NCBI GenBank assembly: GCA_013400115.1
Contig: VXBP01004064.1
Location: 194 to 64,193, forward strand
Length of the DNA: 64,000 nt
Direction of reading: 5' to 3'
Source: Rhinopomastus cyanomelas
Lineage: Eukaryota; Chordata; Aves; Bucerotiformes; Rhinopomastidae
Shown here: positions 12,313 to 22,598 of the stretch, in pieces
How the letters are laid out: each line of letters opens with the position of its first letter
Numbering within the stretch: the first letter of the stretch is position 1
Made by a program: the position numbers and the translations under genes
The notes under the pieces: generated by a model
What the model was told of the DNA's origin: nothing
The model's input: only the letters and a program-made list of their open reading frames with translations
The model's database searches: none

Positions 12313-12347
12313 TGGGCCACGGAGCAAGTCTAACCACTAGACCCCTT
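12313..12347 (-). repeat. Possible relic of a tRNA-derived SINE head
   Basis: On the minus strand the motif GGTCTAGTGGTTAGACTTGC resembles the B-box-proximal head shared by MIR-like and reptile tRNA SINEs. Only ~30 bases agree, no body or tail is visible, and chance is a real alternative. Confidence 0.22.
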
Positions 12348-12817
12348 CTCGTGTACAAAGGTGTTGGTCCTTGGCTGGTTTAGGTCAGCTCTTTTGACCC
12401 ACGCAATACCTGAACATGCCTCGTGCCACGGCAGAAACTCTTCCAACCAGCACTAAGGGTAGGACTCCACAAGCACTGCTCCTAAACTGTACTCTCATAC
12501 TGACTCAGCAGGCTTTCCACTCTCAAACACTATTACATGCTTTTATGTGCCACCCTAGCCCTGGGATACTTTGCTCACATTCTTTTTTTCGCTCTGCAGT
12601 GAGTTTCAGTAAAGTCCTCTAATTCCACTACTGAGCAATTTGGTACCTAAGAAAGACCTAGGGCTAACAGTTATAAAATATGAAAGAAACTCATCTGAAG
12701 CATTAAGTTCCCAGCATTCAGTTCAGAGCTTTTGGCTTTTATGTCAGTAATTGATCCCTCTTTTATTTACCAGCATAGACTCCTCTGTGTAATATGGTGC
12801 ATTGAGGTTAGAAGAGA

Positions 12818-12893
12818 GTTTTCAAGCTGAATGCCAATGTATTTTTTGTGTTTGTGACCAAGCATCACCAGAGTTTACCATTCTGGTTGGGTC
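12818..12893 (+). repeat. 75-bp segment shared with 7957-8029
   Basis: The plus-strand match to the minus strand of 7957-8029 runs from TTCAAGCTGAATGCC to TTCTGGTTGGGTC, with only scattered mismatches. It ends exactly where an antisense CR1 tail begins at 12894. The other copy also meets CR1 at its GTTGGGTC end. Confidence 0.65.
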
Positions 12894-13127
12894 ATAGAAT
12901 CATAAGGGATTGGAAGGGACCTCAAAAGATCATCTAGTCCAATCCCCCTGACACAGCAGGATCACCTACATTAAGTCACACAGGAACACATGCGGGTGGG
13001 TCTTAAACTTCTCCAATGAAGGAGACTCCACAACCCCCCTGGGCAGCCTGTTCCAATGCTCCATCACTCTCACTGGGAAGAAGTTCCTTCTCATATTTAT
13101 GTGGAACCTCCTATGTTCCCGTACGAA
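12894..13127 (-). mobile_element. CR1 LINE, type A, 5' truncated
   Basis: The minus-strand copy runs from the ATAGAATCATAAGGG end through a type A UTR into ORF2 (EHRRFHINMRRNFF and HWNRLPRGVVES in the minus frame). It stops near GTTCCCGTACG, where a sense-strand CR1 of another type begins, giving a 5'-to-5' junction. Confidence 0.9.
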
Positions 13128-13617
13128 AGCTCTGATCGAGAGCTCTGATTGAGGGAGTCCAATGGAGGGCCACGAGGATGACTGACAGACTGGAGCATCT
13201 GCCTTATGAGGGGAAACACTGAGAGACTTGAGGCTTTTTAGGCTGGAAAACAGAAGGTTACAAGGGCTTTTAATCACTGTCTAGAAATCCACGAGGACTG
13301 GGTGTCAAGAAGAAAGAGACAATCTCTTTTCACTTGCACCCTGGGATAGGACAAGGGATAATGGGTGTCAGTTGGAGCACAGGAAGTTCCACCTCAACAT
13401 GAGGAAGAACTTTACTGTAAGAATCACAGAGCACTGGAATGAGCTGCTCAGGGAGGTTGTGGAGTCTCACTGTCTGGAGACTTTCAAGACTCATCTGGAT
13501 GCATTCCTGTGTGACCTGTCTTAGGTTCTATGGTCCCGCTTGAGCAGGGTGGTTGGACTCAATGACCTCTGGAGGTTTCTTCCAACCCCTAACAATCTGT
13601 GTCTCTGTGTGTGTGTG
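13128..13617 (+). mobile_element. CR1 LINE, type E, 490 bp
   Basis: It begins in the LIERVQWRATRM-like region and covers the C-terminus (FHLNMRKNF, HWNELLREVV, DAFLCDLS-like) and a type E UTR (CCCGCTTGAGCAGG, GACCTCTGGAGG), with a CTGTGTCTCTGTGTGTGTG end. A 13-bp tandem duplication (AGCTCTGATCGAG / AGCTCTGATTGAG) lies at its 5' boundary. Confidence 0.88.
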
Positions 13618-14829
13618 AAAGCTGAAATCTTACAAGTTATGTAGACAGTCTTACATAGAATTTTAAGATGTCTTGTTCTTCCCCTGGAGGATCCCCAAGT
13701 GATCCTATGTGATCGATTTGCTATATTTTTCTTTACTCTCCTTAATGGTAACCACTAGCCAAGGTTTTCGTAGTAGGGCCAGAGACTTTTTTCCACCCAT
13801 TCTAACCTTCTCTATAACCTTATTATGATTCCTGAAAAGGAACATATGCACTTGATCGGTTTTCCACTATAGTTGTTTGAGTTTTCCAGCCCTGATTTTC
13901 TCCATCAAAGTTCCACCAGGTTTCAAGTGTCCTGTTACAGCAGTTGCACAACTCAAGACATATATTTGTATTTCTACAATGAAAAACTATGCACACCTTC
14001 ACTTCAAATTGACTTCTTTCTTGAGGGGAAGAAGAAAGTGAGAGAGAGAAAAAAACAAACCAAAGGAAAATAAAATTTTTCTGCTGGACTATTTCCCTGC
14101 AGTAATTAAACCATTTTCTTTATTTGGTTTTATTGTGTTTGGTTTGTATCTCTGCTTTTCAAAAAAGAACACCTTTTCTTCCCCACCTTCTTCATCTGTT
14201 GGGTGAATAGCCAAAGATTTTGTTCATGTTTGATAGTGTCACTCAGACAACTTTGGAATAAAGCTTTGTTTGATTCTTTCTCCATTGTTTTTTGCACTGG
14301 TTAACGCTACTAGGAAAAGAGAGGATGCTTTAATCTCAAACTGAGATAGGTTTCTGTCCAGCTGGATCTCAGAATGAGTGGAGATACTGCCTATCAAAGG
14401 CAAGACACAAAAACGTGTCCTCAAACTGTCAAAAATCTCATTTACAATCAGCCCTTGAGGGAAAAATCCTTTGTTCTTTCTCTTTTTGAATTGTTTTCCT
14501 CTGGACTTACTTTGTTAGTATATGTTCTCTGATCACAGCTGACTTTAGAAACAGATTTGTGGAAAAAATAAGGCATTCCTTTCTGAGTAGACTAGAAACA
14601 GTTTGCTGCAACCCTCCTAGCATTAAAGAAATTACTGAGAATAAAGTGTAAGTTTATAACATGGCTGTTTTCCTCCTATGGCAAGATCATATAAAAGCAA
14701 GTTAATGGACACAAGTAATAGCAACATCAGCTAATACAGATCAAACAGGAAACTACTGTTGAGCAGGTACTGTATGATGTGATAAAGACACAAGAATAAA
14801 AGAGTCTAAAGAGACTTAGACTGTCTTGT
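13618..14829. other. Unique AT-rich DNA, nothing recognised
   Basis: Open frames here are short and low-complexity, such as a Lys/Arg-rich one at 13873-14073. I see no supported feature. Confidence 0.5.
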
Positions 14830-15300
14830 CTCAGCACTGGTGAGATGACACATAAGCTCTCTGTCCAGAGAGACTCTCCAATACAAAAGAAGTATGGTGC
14901 TATTGGGAAGGGTCTCAAAGTTATGAAGGGACTGGAGAATCTCTTCAATGACTAAAGAGTAATAGAGCTGGGACTTTTGAGCCTGAAGAAGAGAAGGATC
15001 AGAGGGAATCTCATCAACATATACAAATATCTGAAGACAAAGCCAGGCTTTTTCTAGTTTTGCCCAATGAGAAGACAAAGAGAAATACAGGATGTTCCAT
15101 CTGAACATCAGGGAAGGCATTTTCATTGTGAGGATAACCAAGCATAGGCAAAGACTGCCCCAAGTGGTTCTGGATATACTTGGAGATACTCAAAAGCTCT
15201 CTGGACACAGTTCTATGAAACCAGCTCTAGGTGATCCTGACTGGAAAAACAGGTTGGACCAAATCACCTCCAAAAGTCTTCTCCAATCTCAACCATTCAA
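14830..15300 (+). mobile_element. Old, heavily diverged CR1 copy
   Basis: Scattered sense-strand matches keep the order of CR1 ORF2: a LLSLKKRRIRGNLINIYKYLK-like reading (near 14970-15040), a FHLNIREGIF motif (15092 on), then a GGTTGGACCAAATCACCTCC UTR ending near CAACCATTCAA. Many indels separate the blocks. Confidence 0.72.
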
Positions 15301-16360
15301 CGGGCTTGTCTTCTTGAATTTCTCTGGGTCACACTCCGTGTTTTACTCTTCTCCCCCTCCCTCCCTAAAAGGAGAATGTCAGCTGCCAGTTGTTCTTTCA
15401 ATTCTTGAGAAAGGTCCCAACTGAGATGACAATGCAATGAATAGCTACTATTGATCGCATGGCTTGTTCTTATTTTGTTTAAAATTCTTTTGGAAGTTGC
15501 ACTGACTTATTGCACATCCTTTTTTCTTGGTTCTCAGGGACTGTTTTGGTTTTACTTCTTTTCCCCTATTGTTTTTAATTGCCCTTGCTGTCATTTGGCT
15601 TCTTTTGGCCATTTTAGCTTTGTTTTTAAATTTTTTTAATGCTATGTTATTGTATACCAATTGCTTTGTTCCTTTCTTTCTCTCAACTCATTTTTTCTGT
15701 TAATCTATCATATCCTTCGTCCTAGCCTTCCTTTAGGATTCCCTTACCCCTAAAGTAAATGATTTCAGAAATGACTTAGAACTCCTGGAGATGATAATTT
15801 AACATTACAGATTAAAGAACAAGGTGTTGTAACTGTCACGGATACCTACAGTTACAGAAAATTTGCCTTAAAATCAGTAGGCAAAGGTAGGATACCTCAG
15901 CATGCTGTGTGGAAAAAGGTCCCGTGTGTGAATCCATAGGAACTGAAAGCAGCAACCTCCCTAAACTATTCGGTAGGGAAGAAGTTGCGTGAAAACGGCT
16001 GTATTGTTGTTGTGTTTGCTGCCATTCCTGAGACAGAGGAACATCCAGACTCTTTACAGTATGTACATACTCTGAGAAAGAATTGTCTTCCCTTTTGCCT
16101 TTGTTGTTTGTCACCACAAAAGCCAGCTGATGTACACTAACGTGTAGTCAGTGTAATGAACTGGTTAACCAAGTTTCAAGAGTGAAATTGAGAGAGCTGT
16201 TACTTTATATAAACACACATCCCCCAAATTAGCTAGAAAGCCTGTGCATATGGACTAAGGTTGATGGGCACAGACTTTACATCCCAAGACATCAGAGGCA
16301 TTGTTTGTGAACTAGAAGCTCCCATTAAAAACCTTCCCACTGCTCTCTCTGGATTTATAT
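15301..16360. other. Unique DNA, T-rich near 15.45-15.75 kb
   Basis: A long T-rich stretch around 15470-15720 generates mirrored hydrophobic and Lys-rich open frames on opposite strands. These are composition artefacts. Nothing else is recognised. Confidence 0.5.
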
Positions 16361-16525
16361 AAGCACTGGTATCAGAAGACAATTGGAAACGAATTCTTAA
16401 CTGTGTTTTAAAACCTTTTGCAGCACCTCTGTAGACAAAAGTAATAAGTTCTGCTTACTTGTGTCTTATAAGAGCCTATCAAAGGTATGAGAAAGGCTAG
16501 AATGAAACTTTGGAGTTGGTTCCAT
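16361..16525 (+). repeat. Imperfect direct repeat, copy 1
   Basis: Bases 16361-16470 align with 18141-18252 in the same orientation. Shared blocks include TATCAGAAGA, TTTTGCAGCACCTC versus TTTTCAGCACCTC, and GTAATAAGTTCTG versus GTAACCAGTTGTT. The downstream part (16491-16525) also resembles 30212-30245. It is not CR1 and no known family comes to mind. Confidence 0.6.
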
Positions 16526-16886
16526 CGAGGAAGTCGTTAGCAAGGATTGTGCTCACAGAACCACTTGCTGGGGAAAGATATTAAGACTTTAATGCAATAA
16601 GAACACTAAAGTATGTGAGCAGGGATTGTTATACTATAGGAGCTCTAACTTCAGGGATGACAGACACATCACTGGGCAGGACCTCCCCTTGGTCTTTATC
16701 TCATTGGAGCCCTGAAAACCACTAAATTCCAGGAACATGCTTTTCATTTTGCAATAACTCATAGGTGAACTATAACAAGAGCTTCCATTTGGGCAAGAAC
16801 AACCCCAGGTACCAGGAAAGGTTAGGAACTGACCAACTGGAGAGCAGCATAGGAGAAAGGAACTGGAGGTCCTGGAGGCCAGCAGG

Positions 16887-17443
16887 ATGACCAAGAGCCA
16901 GCAATGGGCCCTTGTGGTCAAGAAGGCAAATGGCATCCTTGGGTGGATTAGAATGGAAGTGGTTAGTAGGTGGAGAGAGGTGTTCCTCCCTCACAACTCT
17001 GCTCTGCTGAGACCACATCTGGAATATTGTGTTCAATTCTGGGCCTTTCAGTTCCAGAAGGACACAGAATGGCTTGAAAGAGTCCAGCACAGAGCAACAA
17101 AGATGATGAAGGGAGTGAAACATCTCCCTGATGAGGAAAGGTTGAGGGAGCTAATTCTCTTTAGCTTGGAAAAGAGGAGACTGAGGGTGACCTCATTAAT
17201 GTCTATGAATATGTGTAGGATGGGTGTCAGGAGGATGTAGTCAGGCTCTTCTCAATGTCATCTAGTGATAGGACGAGGGGCAATGTGTGTAAGCTGGAAC
17301 ATAGGAAGTTCCATATGAAAATGAACTTGTTCACATTGATGGTGACAGCACCCTGGAACAGGCTGCCCAGGGGAGTTGTGGAGTCTTCTTCTCTGGAGAA
17401 GTGTAAAACCCGCCTGGACATGTTCCTATGTGACTTGATCTAG
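16887..17443 (+). pseudogene. CR1 ORF2 C-terminus, one frameshift
   Basis: This is the part of ORF2 downstream of the reverse transcriptase palm. The first frame (16887-17240) has KKANGILGWIR, SALLRPHLEYC and RATKMMKG. A shift near 17190-17250 passes the message to the frame at 17255-17443, which has DRTRGN, PWNRLPRGVVES and FLCDLI. Catalytic boxes lie upstream and are absent, so it is inert. Confidence 0.88.
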
Positions 17444-17448
17444 GGGAT

Positions 17449-17462
17449 CCTGCACTGGCAGG
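17449..17462 (+). other. CR1 3' UTR stem-loop, exemplar
   Basis: A 5-bp stem CCTGC/GCAGG with loop ACTG lies just after the ORF2 stop. The same stem recurs with other loops at 9295, 19965, 47737 and 35124 (plus strand) and at 1936 and 57226 (minus strand). A retained stem with a varying loop fits an RNA structure recognised by the element's reverse transcriptase, as known for other stringent LINEs such as eel UnaL2. Confidence 0.6.
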
Positions 17463-17524
17463 GGGATTGGACTGGATGATCTTTTGAGGTCCCTTCCAAT
17501 CCCTAATGTTCTGTGATTCTGTGG

Positions 17525-18140
17525 TAGTGTCAAATAATGCTCTGCAGAGTTCCTAACAGGATATATTGCCTTCAGGTATGTTATTGTGTGCTTCTGCTTG
17601 GATATATCAAGTAAAGAAGTAAGCCTAACTTAAAATTGCTAGTTAGAAGTGTACCTGTCATTTATAAACTCCTCATTATGCTGTTTGTTATATAATTTTC
17701 CATTTTCAAAGACAGTACATTAAAACAATTATAAGTACTCTAATACTGTGCTAAATGAGGAACGCTTTCTGAACTTAGTTAAACCAATAAAGATACAAGG
17801 AAGGAAGAAAACATAGGTAACAGAAATTGCATTACAGTCTAAATCCTTGAAGCAATCAAAAACAATTTCAAAGGGTGGAGAAGAAAAATTACAACTGTAG
17901 AAATTAATTTACACTGTTATAGCCAAGGTAGATAAAGATATCAGCCAGACTAAAACAGTGCCAGCAAGACTTACAAGGTGCTTCAAATGATGTAAAACAA
18001 TGCCAGGGTCAATGTGATCTGGAGAAGACATTAAATTGAGTAAAATGAGCCATGAAAGGGCATTGTTAACAGCCTGAAAGATGAAGAATATGGCAAATGC
18101 TTTCAAGGGCAGTGTTGGCAGAGCACTCCCATTTCAAATT
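17525..18140. other. Unique AT-rich DNA, nothing recognised
   Basis: No repeat or exon signature is visible between the CR1 end and the second copy of the 110-bp direct repeat. Confidence 0.45.
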
Positions 18141-18252
18141 AGCACTAGTATCAGAAGATAATAGGTATGGAAATGAATCCTTGACTGTGTTGCAAAAACT
18201 TTTTCAGCACCTCCATAGGAAAAAGTAACCAGTTGTTCTTACTGGTGTCTTA
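18141..18252 (+). repeat. Imperfect direct repeat, copy 2
   Basis: Aligned with 16361-16470, about 1.8 kb upstream, by eye at roughly 75-80% identity with small indels. A whole CR1 (16765-17524) lies between the two. It could be an ancient local duplication or two members of an unrecognised dispersed family. Confidence 0.6.
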
Positions 18253-18518
18253 AATTTGTTTAATAGATAATAAATTTCAAAGGATAAGGAAAACCTAACT
18301 ATAAATCTGTGATGTATTACACACACCAACAGAAAAAATAGACATTAATGTATCATTAAAAATAATACAAAATAGAGAGCACATGGTAGTATCATACAGC
18401 AGAAGTGCAAGGCAATAACGAAATCATCAAGCCTGGTACGTATGTTTTAGTTGTCATTGCTTACCTCACTGATATTTCAACAAGAGCCACAATAACTACC
18501 AATCTGTTTTTAAGAGCC

Positions 18519-18785
18519 CGACCCCCACCTGACTACAACCTCCCTTCAGGAAGTTGTAGAGAGGGAGAAAGGTCCTCCACTGAGTCTCCTCTTCTCTAGG
18601 CTAAACACCCCCAGCTCCCTCAGCCTCTTCCTGTCAGACTTTCCCTCCAGTCCCTTCCCCAGCCTCATGGCTCCTGTTGACCCTCTCCAGCCACTCAATC
18701 GCTTTCTGGAAATGAGGGGCCCAGCACTGCCCCCAGTACTCAAGGTGAGGACTCACCAGTGCCCAGTACAGTGGGAGAATGATTA
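18519..18785 (-). mobile_element. CR1 LINE, type D, 3' end missing
   Basis: The minus strand reads ILPLYWALVSPHLEYWGQCW-like, then RVNRSHEAGEG-like and LGVFSLEKRRLS codons, and stops near 18519 without UTR or tail. Loss of the 3' end is unusual for CR1, which is normally truncated at the 5' end. Confidence 0.85.
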
Positions 18786-19224
18786 TTTGGTTGACAGCAC
18801 GTTCATACCTTTGTTTAGACAGTAAAACATTTAATACAGTTAAGTATTTCTTGAATCTGAGCCTGGCAAACTTTTATTCATATAAATAACTTTACAAGAT
18901 AAAATGATGTTGTTGGATAAGTACCCATTACAGTGACTGCAAGGTCAGGCCTGTCATGATTTGAACTTACACACAGTATGTAGAAGTCAACAAAGACAAC
19001 ACAGTAAGTTCCTGGACTTCATCTGAATCTGTAATGGTTTACTTATGCTTGTTTTAATAACAGTTCACTGTTGAATTACAAGTGTATCTTCCATCTCTCC
19101 TGGCACTGTTATTTTTGAGAAGACTTACTAACACTTTTTGTGACTAAAGATTTAGTAATAATTTTATAATGTTATCATTTTATCTCTGAGTTTGTAATGC
19201 AAGAATCAATTTACCAATTGTCAT

Positions 19225-20051
19225 GCTTTTTGCTGGGCCAGTACTGGGATTAGTACTACTTCATCTGTTCATTAATGACTTGGATGAGAGAATAGAGTAC
19301 ACTGTCAGCAAGTTTGCTGATGACACAAAGCTTGGAGGAGTGGCTGACATCCAGCAGGCTGTGCTGCCATCCAGCGTGACCTGGACAGGCTGGAGAGTTG
19401 GGAGGGAAGAAATTGAATGAACCATAACAAGAGCAGTGTAGAGTCTTGCATCTGGGCAAGAACAACCATAAGGTACCAGTACAGGTTGGAGATTGACTTG
19501 CTGGAGAGCAGCACATGAGAAAGGGACCTGGGGGTCCTAGTGGGCCCCTCAGTTCAAGAAGGACACAGAACTACTGGAGAGAGTCCAACACAGAGCCACA
19601 AAGGTTATGAAGGGAGTAGAAAATATTCCTGATGAGGAAAGGATGAGGAAGCTGGGTCTCTAGCTTGGAAAAAAAGGAGACTAGGGGTGACTCCATTAAT
19701 GTTGATAAATATGGAAAGGATGAGTGTCAGGAGGATAGAGCCAGGCTCTGCTCAGTGCATCTAATGACAGGACAAGGGGCAATGGGTGTAAGCTGCAACA
19801 TAGGAGGTTCCACATCAGTATGAAAAGGAACTTCTTCACAGTGAGGGTGATGGAGTACTGGAAGGGGCTTCCCGGGGGGCTTGAGAAGTCTCCTTCTCTG
19901 GAGACATTTAAAACATGATGTTTAGATGCCTGGATGTGTTCTTATGTGACTTGATCTAGGGAATCCTGCTGTGGCAGGGGGATAGCATTGGATGATCTCT
20001 TGAGATCCTTCCCAGTCCCTAATGTTTTGTGATTCTGTATGATTCTGTGAC
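19225..20051 (+). mobile_element. CR1 LINE, type A, 830 bp with internal deletion
   Basis: It starts at the GPVLGLVLLH remnant of the PQGSVLGP box. FADDTKLGG is kept at 19313-19339. At about 19540 the sequence jumps from GGGGTCCTAG to TGGGCCCCTC, skipping roughly 170 bases present in the 53.5-kb copy. It then continues to the ORF2 end, the perfect hairpin at 19965-19978 and a tail at about 20027-20051. Confidence 0.94.
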
Positions 20052-20999
20052 ACTAAAGCTCTGATGATATCCTGAGTGAAGCCAACACAATAATACAAAA
20101 CATTAAATACAAGGTTTGTACTTGAAATGCTGGCAAACACTTAAACGCAGCAATGGTATTGGGCATCACTCTTCTTTCTTTTAGAGTTTCTCAGTAACAA
20201 TTTCTCCTGTGCCAGAAGAAATTTCAACAATAGAAAATAAATCTATTTAATCAGAATGCGTCCACTTCAATTTCAAAAGAAAGTTTGATATCAAGACTTC
20301 AGAGGAAGCAAATTAACCCAAAAAGTAAAATCACATTGAGACAACTGGTTTGCTATCCTTTCTACTTTTATACTATTTGATGTTACAGGTAAGGCCAAAG
20401 TAATAATTTAAATTGGAACAAACTTAATGTTTGGCAGGTATTTTGACTTTGAAGTGAGAACATCTCAACTCTCTCCATTCATTTTATTCTATATTTTGGG
20501 ATCTGAAAGTCCTTTGGAAGCATAAATTCATTATCCAAACCTTCCTTGAATCGGGCAGAGCCAGTATTGATGTAATACTAGAAGAGAGTGAATAGAAGAC
20601 AGAAAGGTCTGAACAGTTTTGGTATTTCCCACTGGTTATAGCTTCTTCAGCTGTCAATTTCTAGCTGACTTATTCTGTGAATAGTTTTGAGCTCTTATCC
20701 ATAAAGTAATGATGTGCTGCACTTTGTGCTGTGGTTCCATTTAGGCTCTGCAAGCCCCTTAACACTGTCATCACTCCAGGTATTCCTTCCCTTTCATCCA
20801 CACTATTATTTCCAGAGAGAGCTCAAGCTGGAGTTGTTCTATTCTGTGCAAGCTAAGTGCAGAAAGCACTTCATTTTCTTGGGCACCTACACACAAACAA
20901 CAGGAGATCAAACGATAAAGAAACAAACATTAATTGTATAGATTTTATCTCTTATGAAGTCATACTAAGAGATAATATCAGGGTTTCCAGTCTCATCAA

Positions 21000-22025
21000 C
21001 ACAGAATCACATAATCACACAATCATTAAGGTCGGAAGAGACCTCCCAGATCATTAGGTCCAACCATCAACTCAGTGCCACTATGCCCACTAAACCATGT
21101 TCTCAAGCACCAGATCTACAGTTTTTTGAACAACTTCAGTGATGAGGACTCCACCATCTGCCTGGGCAGCTTGTTCCAATACCTGGACAATCCTTCAGTG
21201 AATAATGTTTTCCCCATGCCCAATCTAAACCTCCTCTGGCACAACTTTAGGCCATTTCCTCTTGTCCTATAACTAGTAACTTGGGAGAAGAGACTGACCC
21301 CCATCTCTATACAAACCCCTTTCAAATAGTTGTCAAGAGCAATAAGGCTTCCTTTCAACATCCTTTTCTCCAGGCTAAGCAACCCCAGTTCCCTCAGCTA
21401 CTCCTCATAAGACCTGCCCTCTAAACACCTCACTAGCCTTTTTATTCTTCTCTGGACACACTCTATCACCTCAATGTCCTTCTAATATTGAGGTGCCCAA
21501 AACTGAATGCAATACTTTAGATGAGGCCTTACTAGAGCTGAGTACAGGGGGACAAACACTCCTATAGTCCTGCTGGCCACACTATTTCCAATGCAGGTCA
21601 CACTTACCCTGGGCACACTGCTGACTTATGTCAATCAACACTTCCAGGTCATTTTCTGCAGAGCGGTTGTCCAGTCACACCTCCCCAACCCTATAGCATT
21701 GCATGGGGTTGTTGTAACCAAAGTGTAGGACCTGGCACTTGCTCTTGTTAAATCTTATACAATTGACCTCAGTCTATCAATCCAGCCTGTCCAGACCTCT
21801 CTGCAGAGCTTTCCTACCCTCAAGCAGCTCAACACACTCACCCAGTTTGGTGCCATCTGCCAGCTTGCTGAGGGTGCCCTTAGTCTCTTCATCCAGATCA
21901 TTGATAAAGATGTTGACTGGGCCAAATACTGAGCTCTGAGGAACACCACTTGTAACCACCCACCACTTCAATGTAACTCCACTTAACACAATTCTTTGGA
22001 CTCAGCCATGCAGCCAGGTTTTCCA
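21000..22025 (-). mobile_element. Old CR1 LINE, type F, about 1 kb
   Basis: The minus-strand 3' end has a TGATTATGTGATTCTG-type tail and a GGTCTCTTCCGACC UTR. The open block at 21116-21382 shows SLEKRMLKGSLIAL, RTRGNG and RYWNKLPRQMVES. Farther 5' come YYNPMQCYRVG-like codons and a degraded palm in which FADDTKLG has become LADGTKLG (complement near 21860). It ends near 22025 before the PQSSVFGP-like box is extended. Confidence 0.9.
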
Positions 22026-22598
22026 GTGATAGCCTCTTGAGTGCTGACTGGTTGCTTCCAGTAAAAACAGCATTTCAATACTCTCAGCAACTCACCTCTT
22101 GAGTGTGGACTGAACATGACACACTAGTGGCAGAAACACCTACAACAGTATGCAAGCATGCACAAGTATAATTGATTTTACTACCTTTATGAAGGGAAAC
22201 CTTGAAATTCAGTTAGCAAGCAACATGAAGGCATTATTCCTACTGCTGGAAAGCAGTATATTATGACTTATTTTTTTAAATGAAGCTAGTAGAATTTCAT
22301 TGACCTGAGGAACCTCAATTCCATTGTCAAGAAGAACAGTTTGAAAAGTTTACTTAATAAGGCAATTTTTCTTCCGTCATAACAATGTCAAAGAAACAAT
22401 AACTTTATGCACACAAGAGCAGTATTACAGTTTATACCTCTCTTGCTAAACACGTGTGTCCCTAGCACAAATCATCCCACACTTAGCTAGTATAGAATTA
22501 GAACTTTAATTACAATTTACTAGAATAGAATTTTCATTAAAATAAAGCACTTCTCCATTTGTTACTTTTTTATAATGTAATAAGGGTCAATAAAACGC

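Larger units (their letters stand above)
16765..17524 (+). mobile_element. CR1 LINE, type A, 760 bp
   Basis: It is 5' truncated about 160 codons before the ORF2 end. It runs collinearly through MTKSQQWALVVKKANGILG-like, LEYCVQFW and RATKMMKG codons to FLCDLI and a stop, followed by a complete UTR. The hairpin CCTGC-ACTG-GCAGG is at 17449-17462 and the end is GTTCTGTGATTCTGTGG. It is a useful intact reference for the deleted copies at 19.2 and 53.5 kb. Confidence 0.95.

Noticed and set aside
12416..12622. 68-codon plus frame in unique DNA
   Set aside because: No signal, domain or splice context; ordinary chance length.
15448..15660. Lys-rich minus frame mirrored by a Phe/Leu-rich plus frame
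   Set aside because: Both come from one T-rich low-complexity tract.
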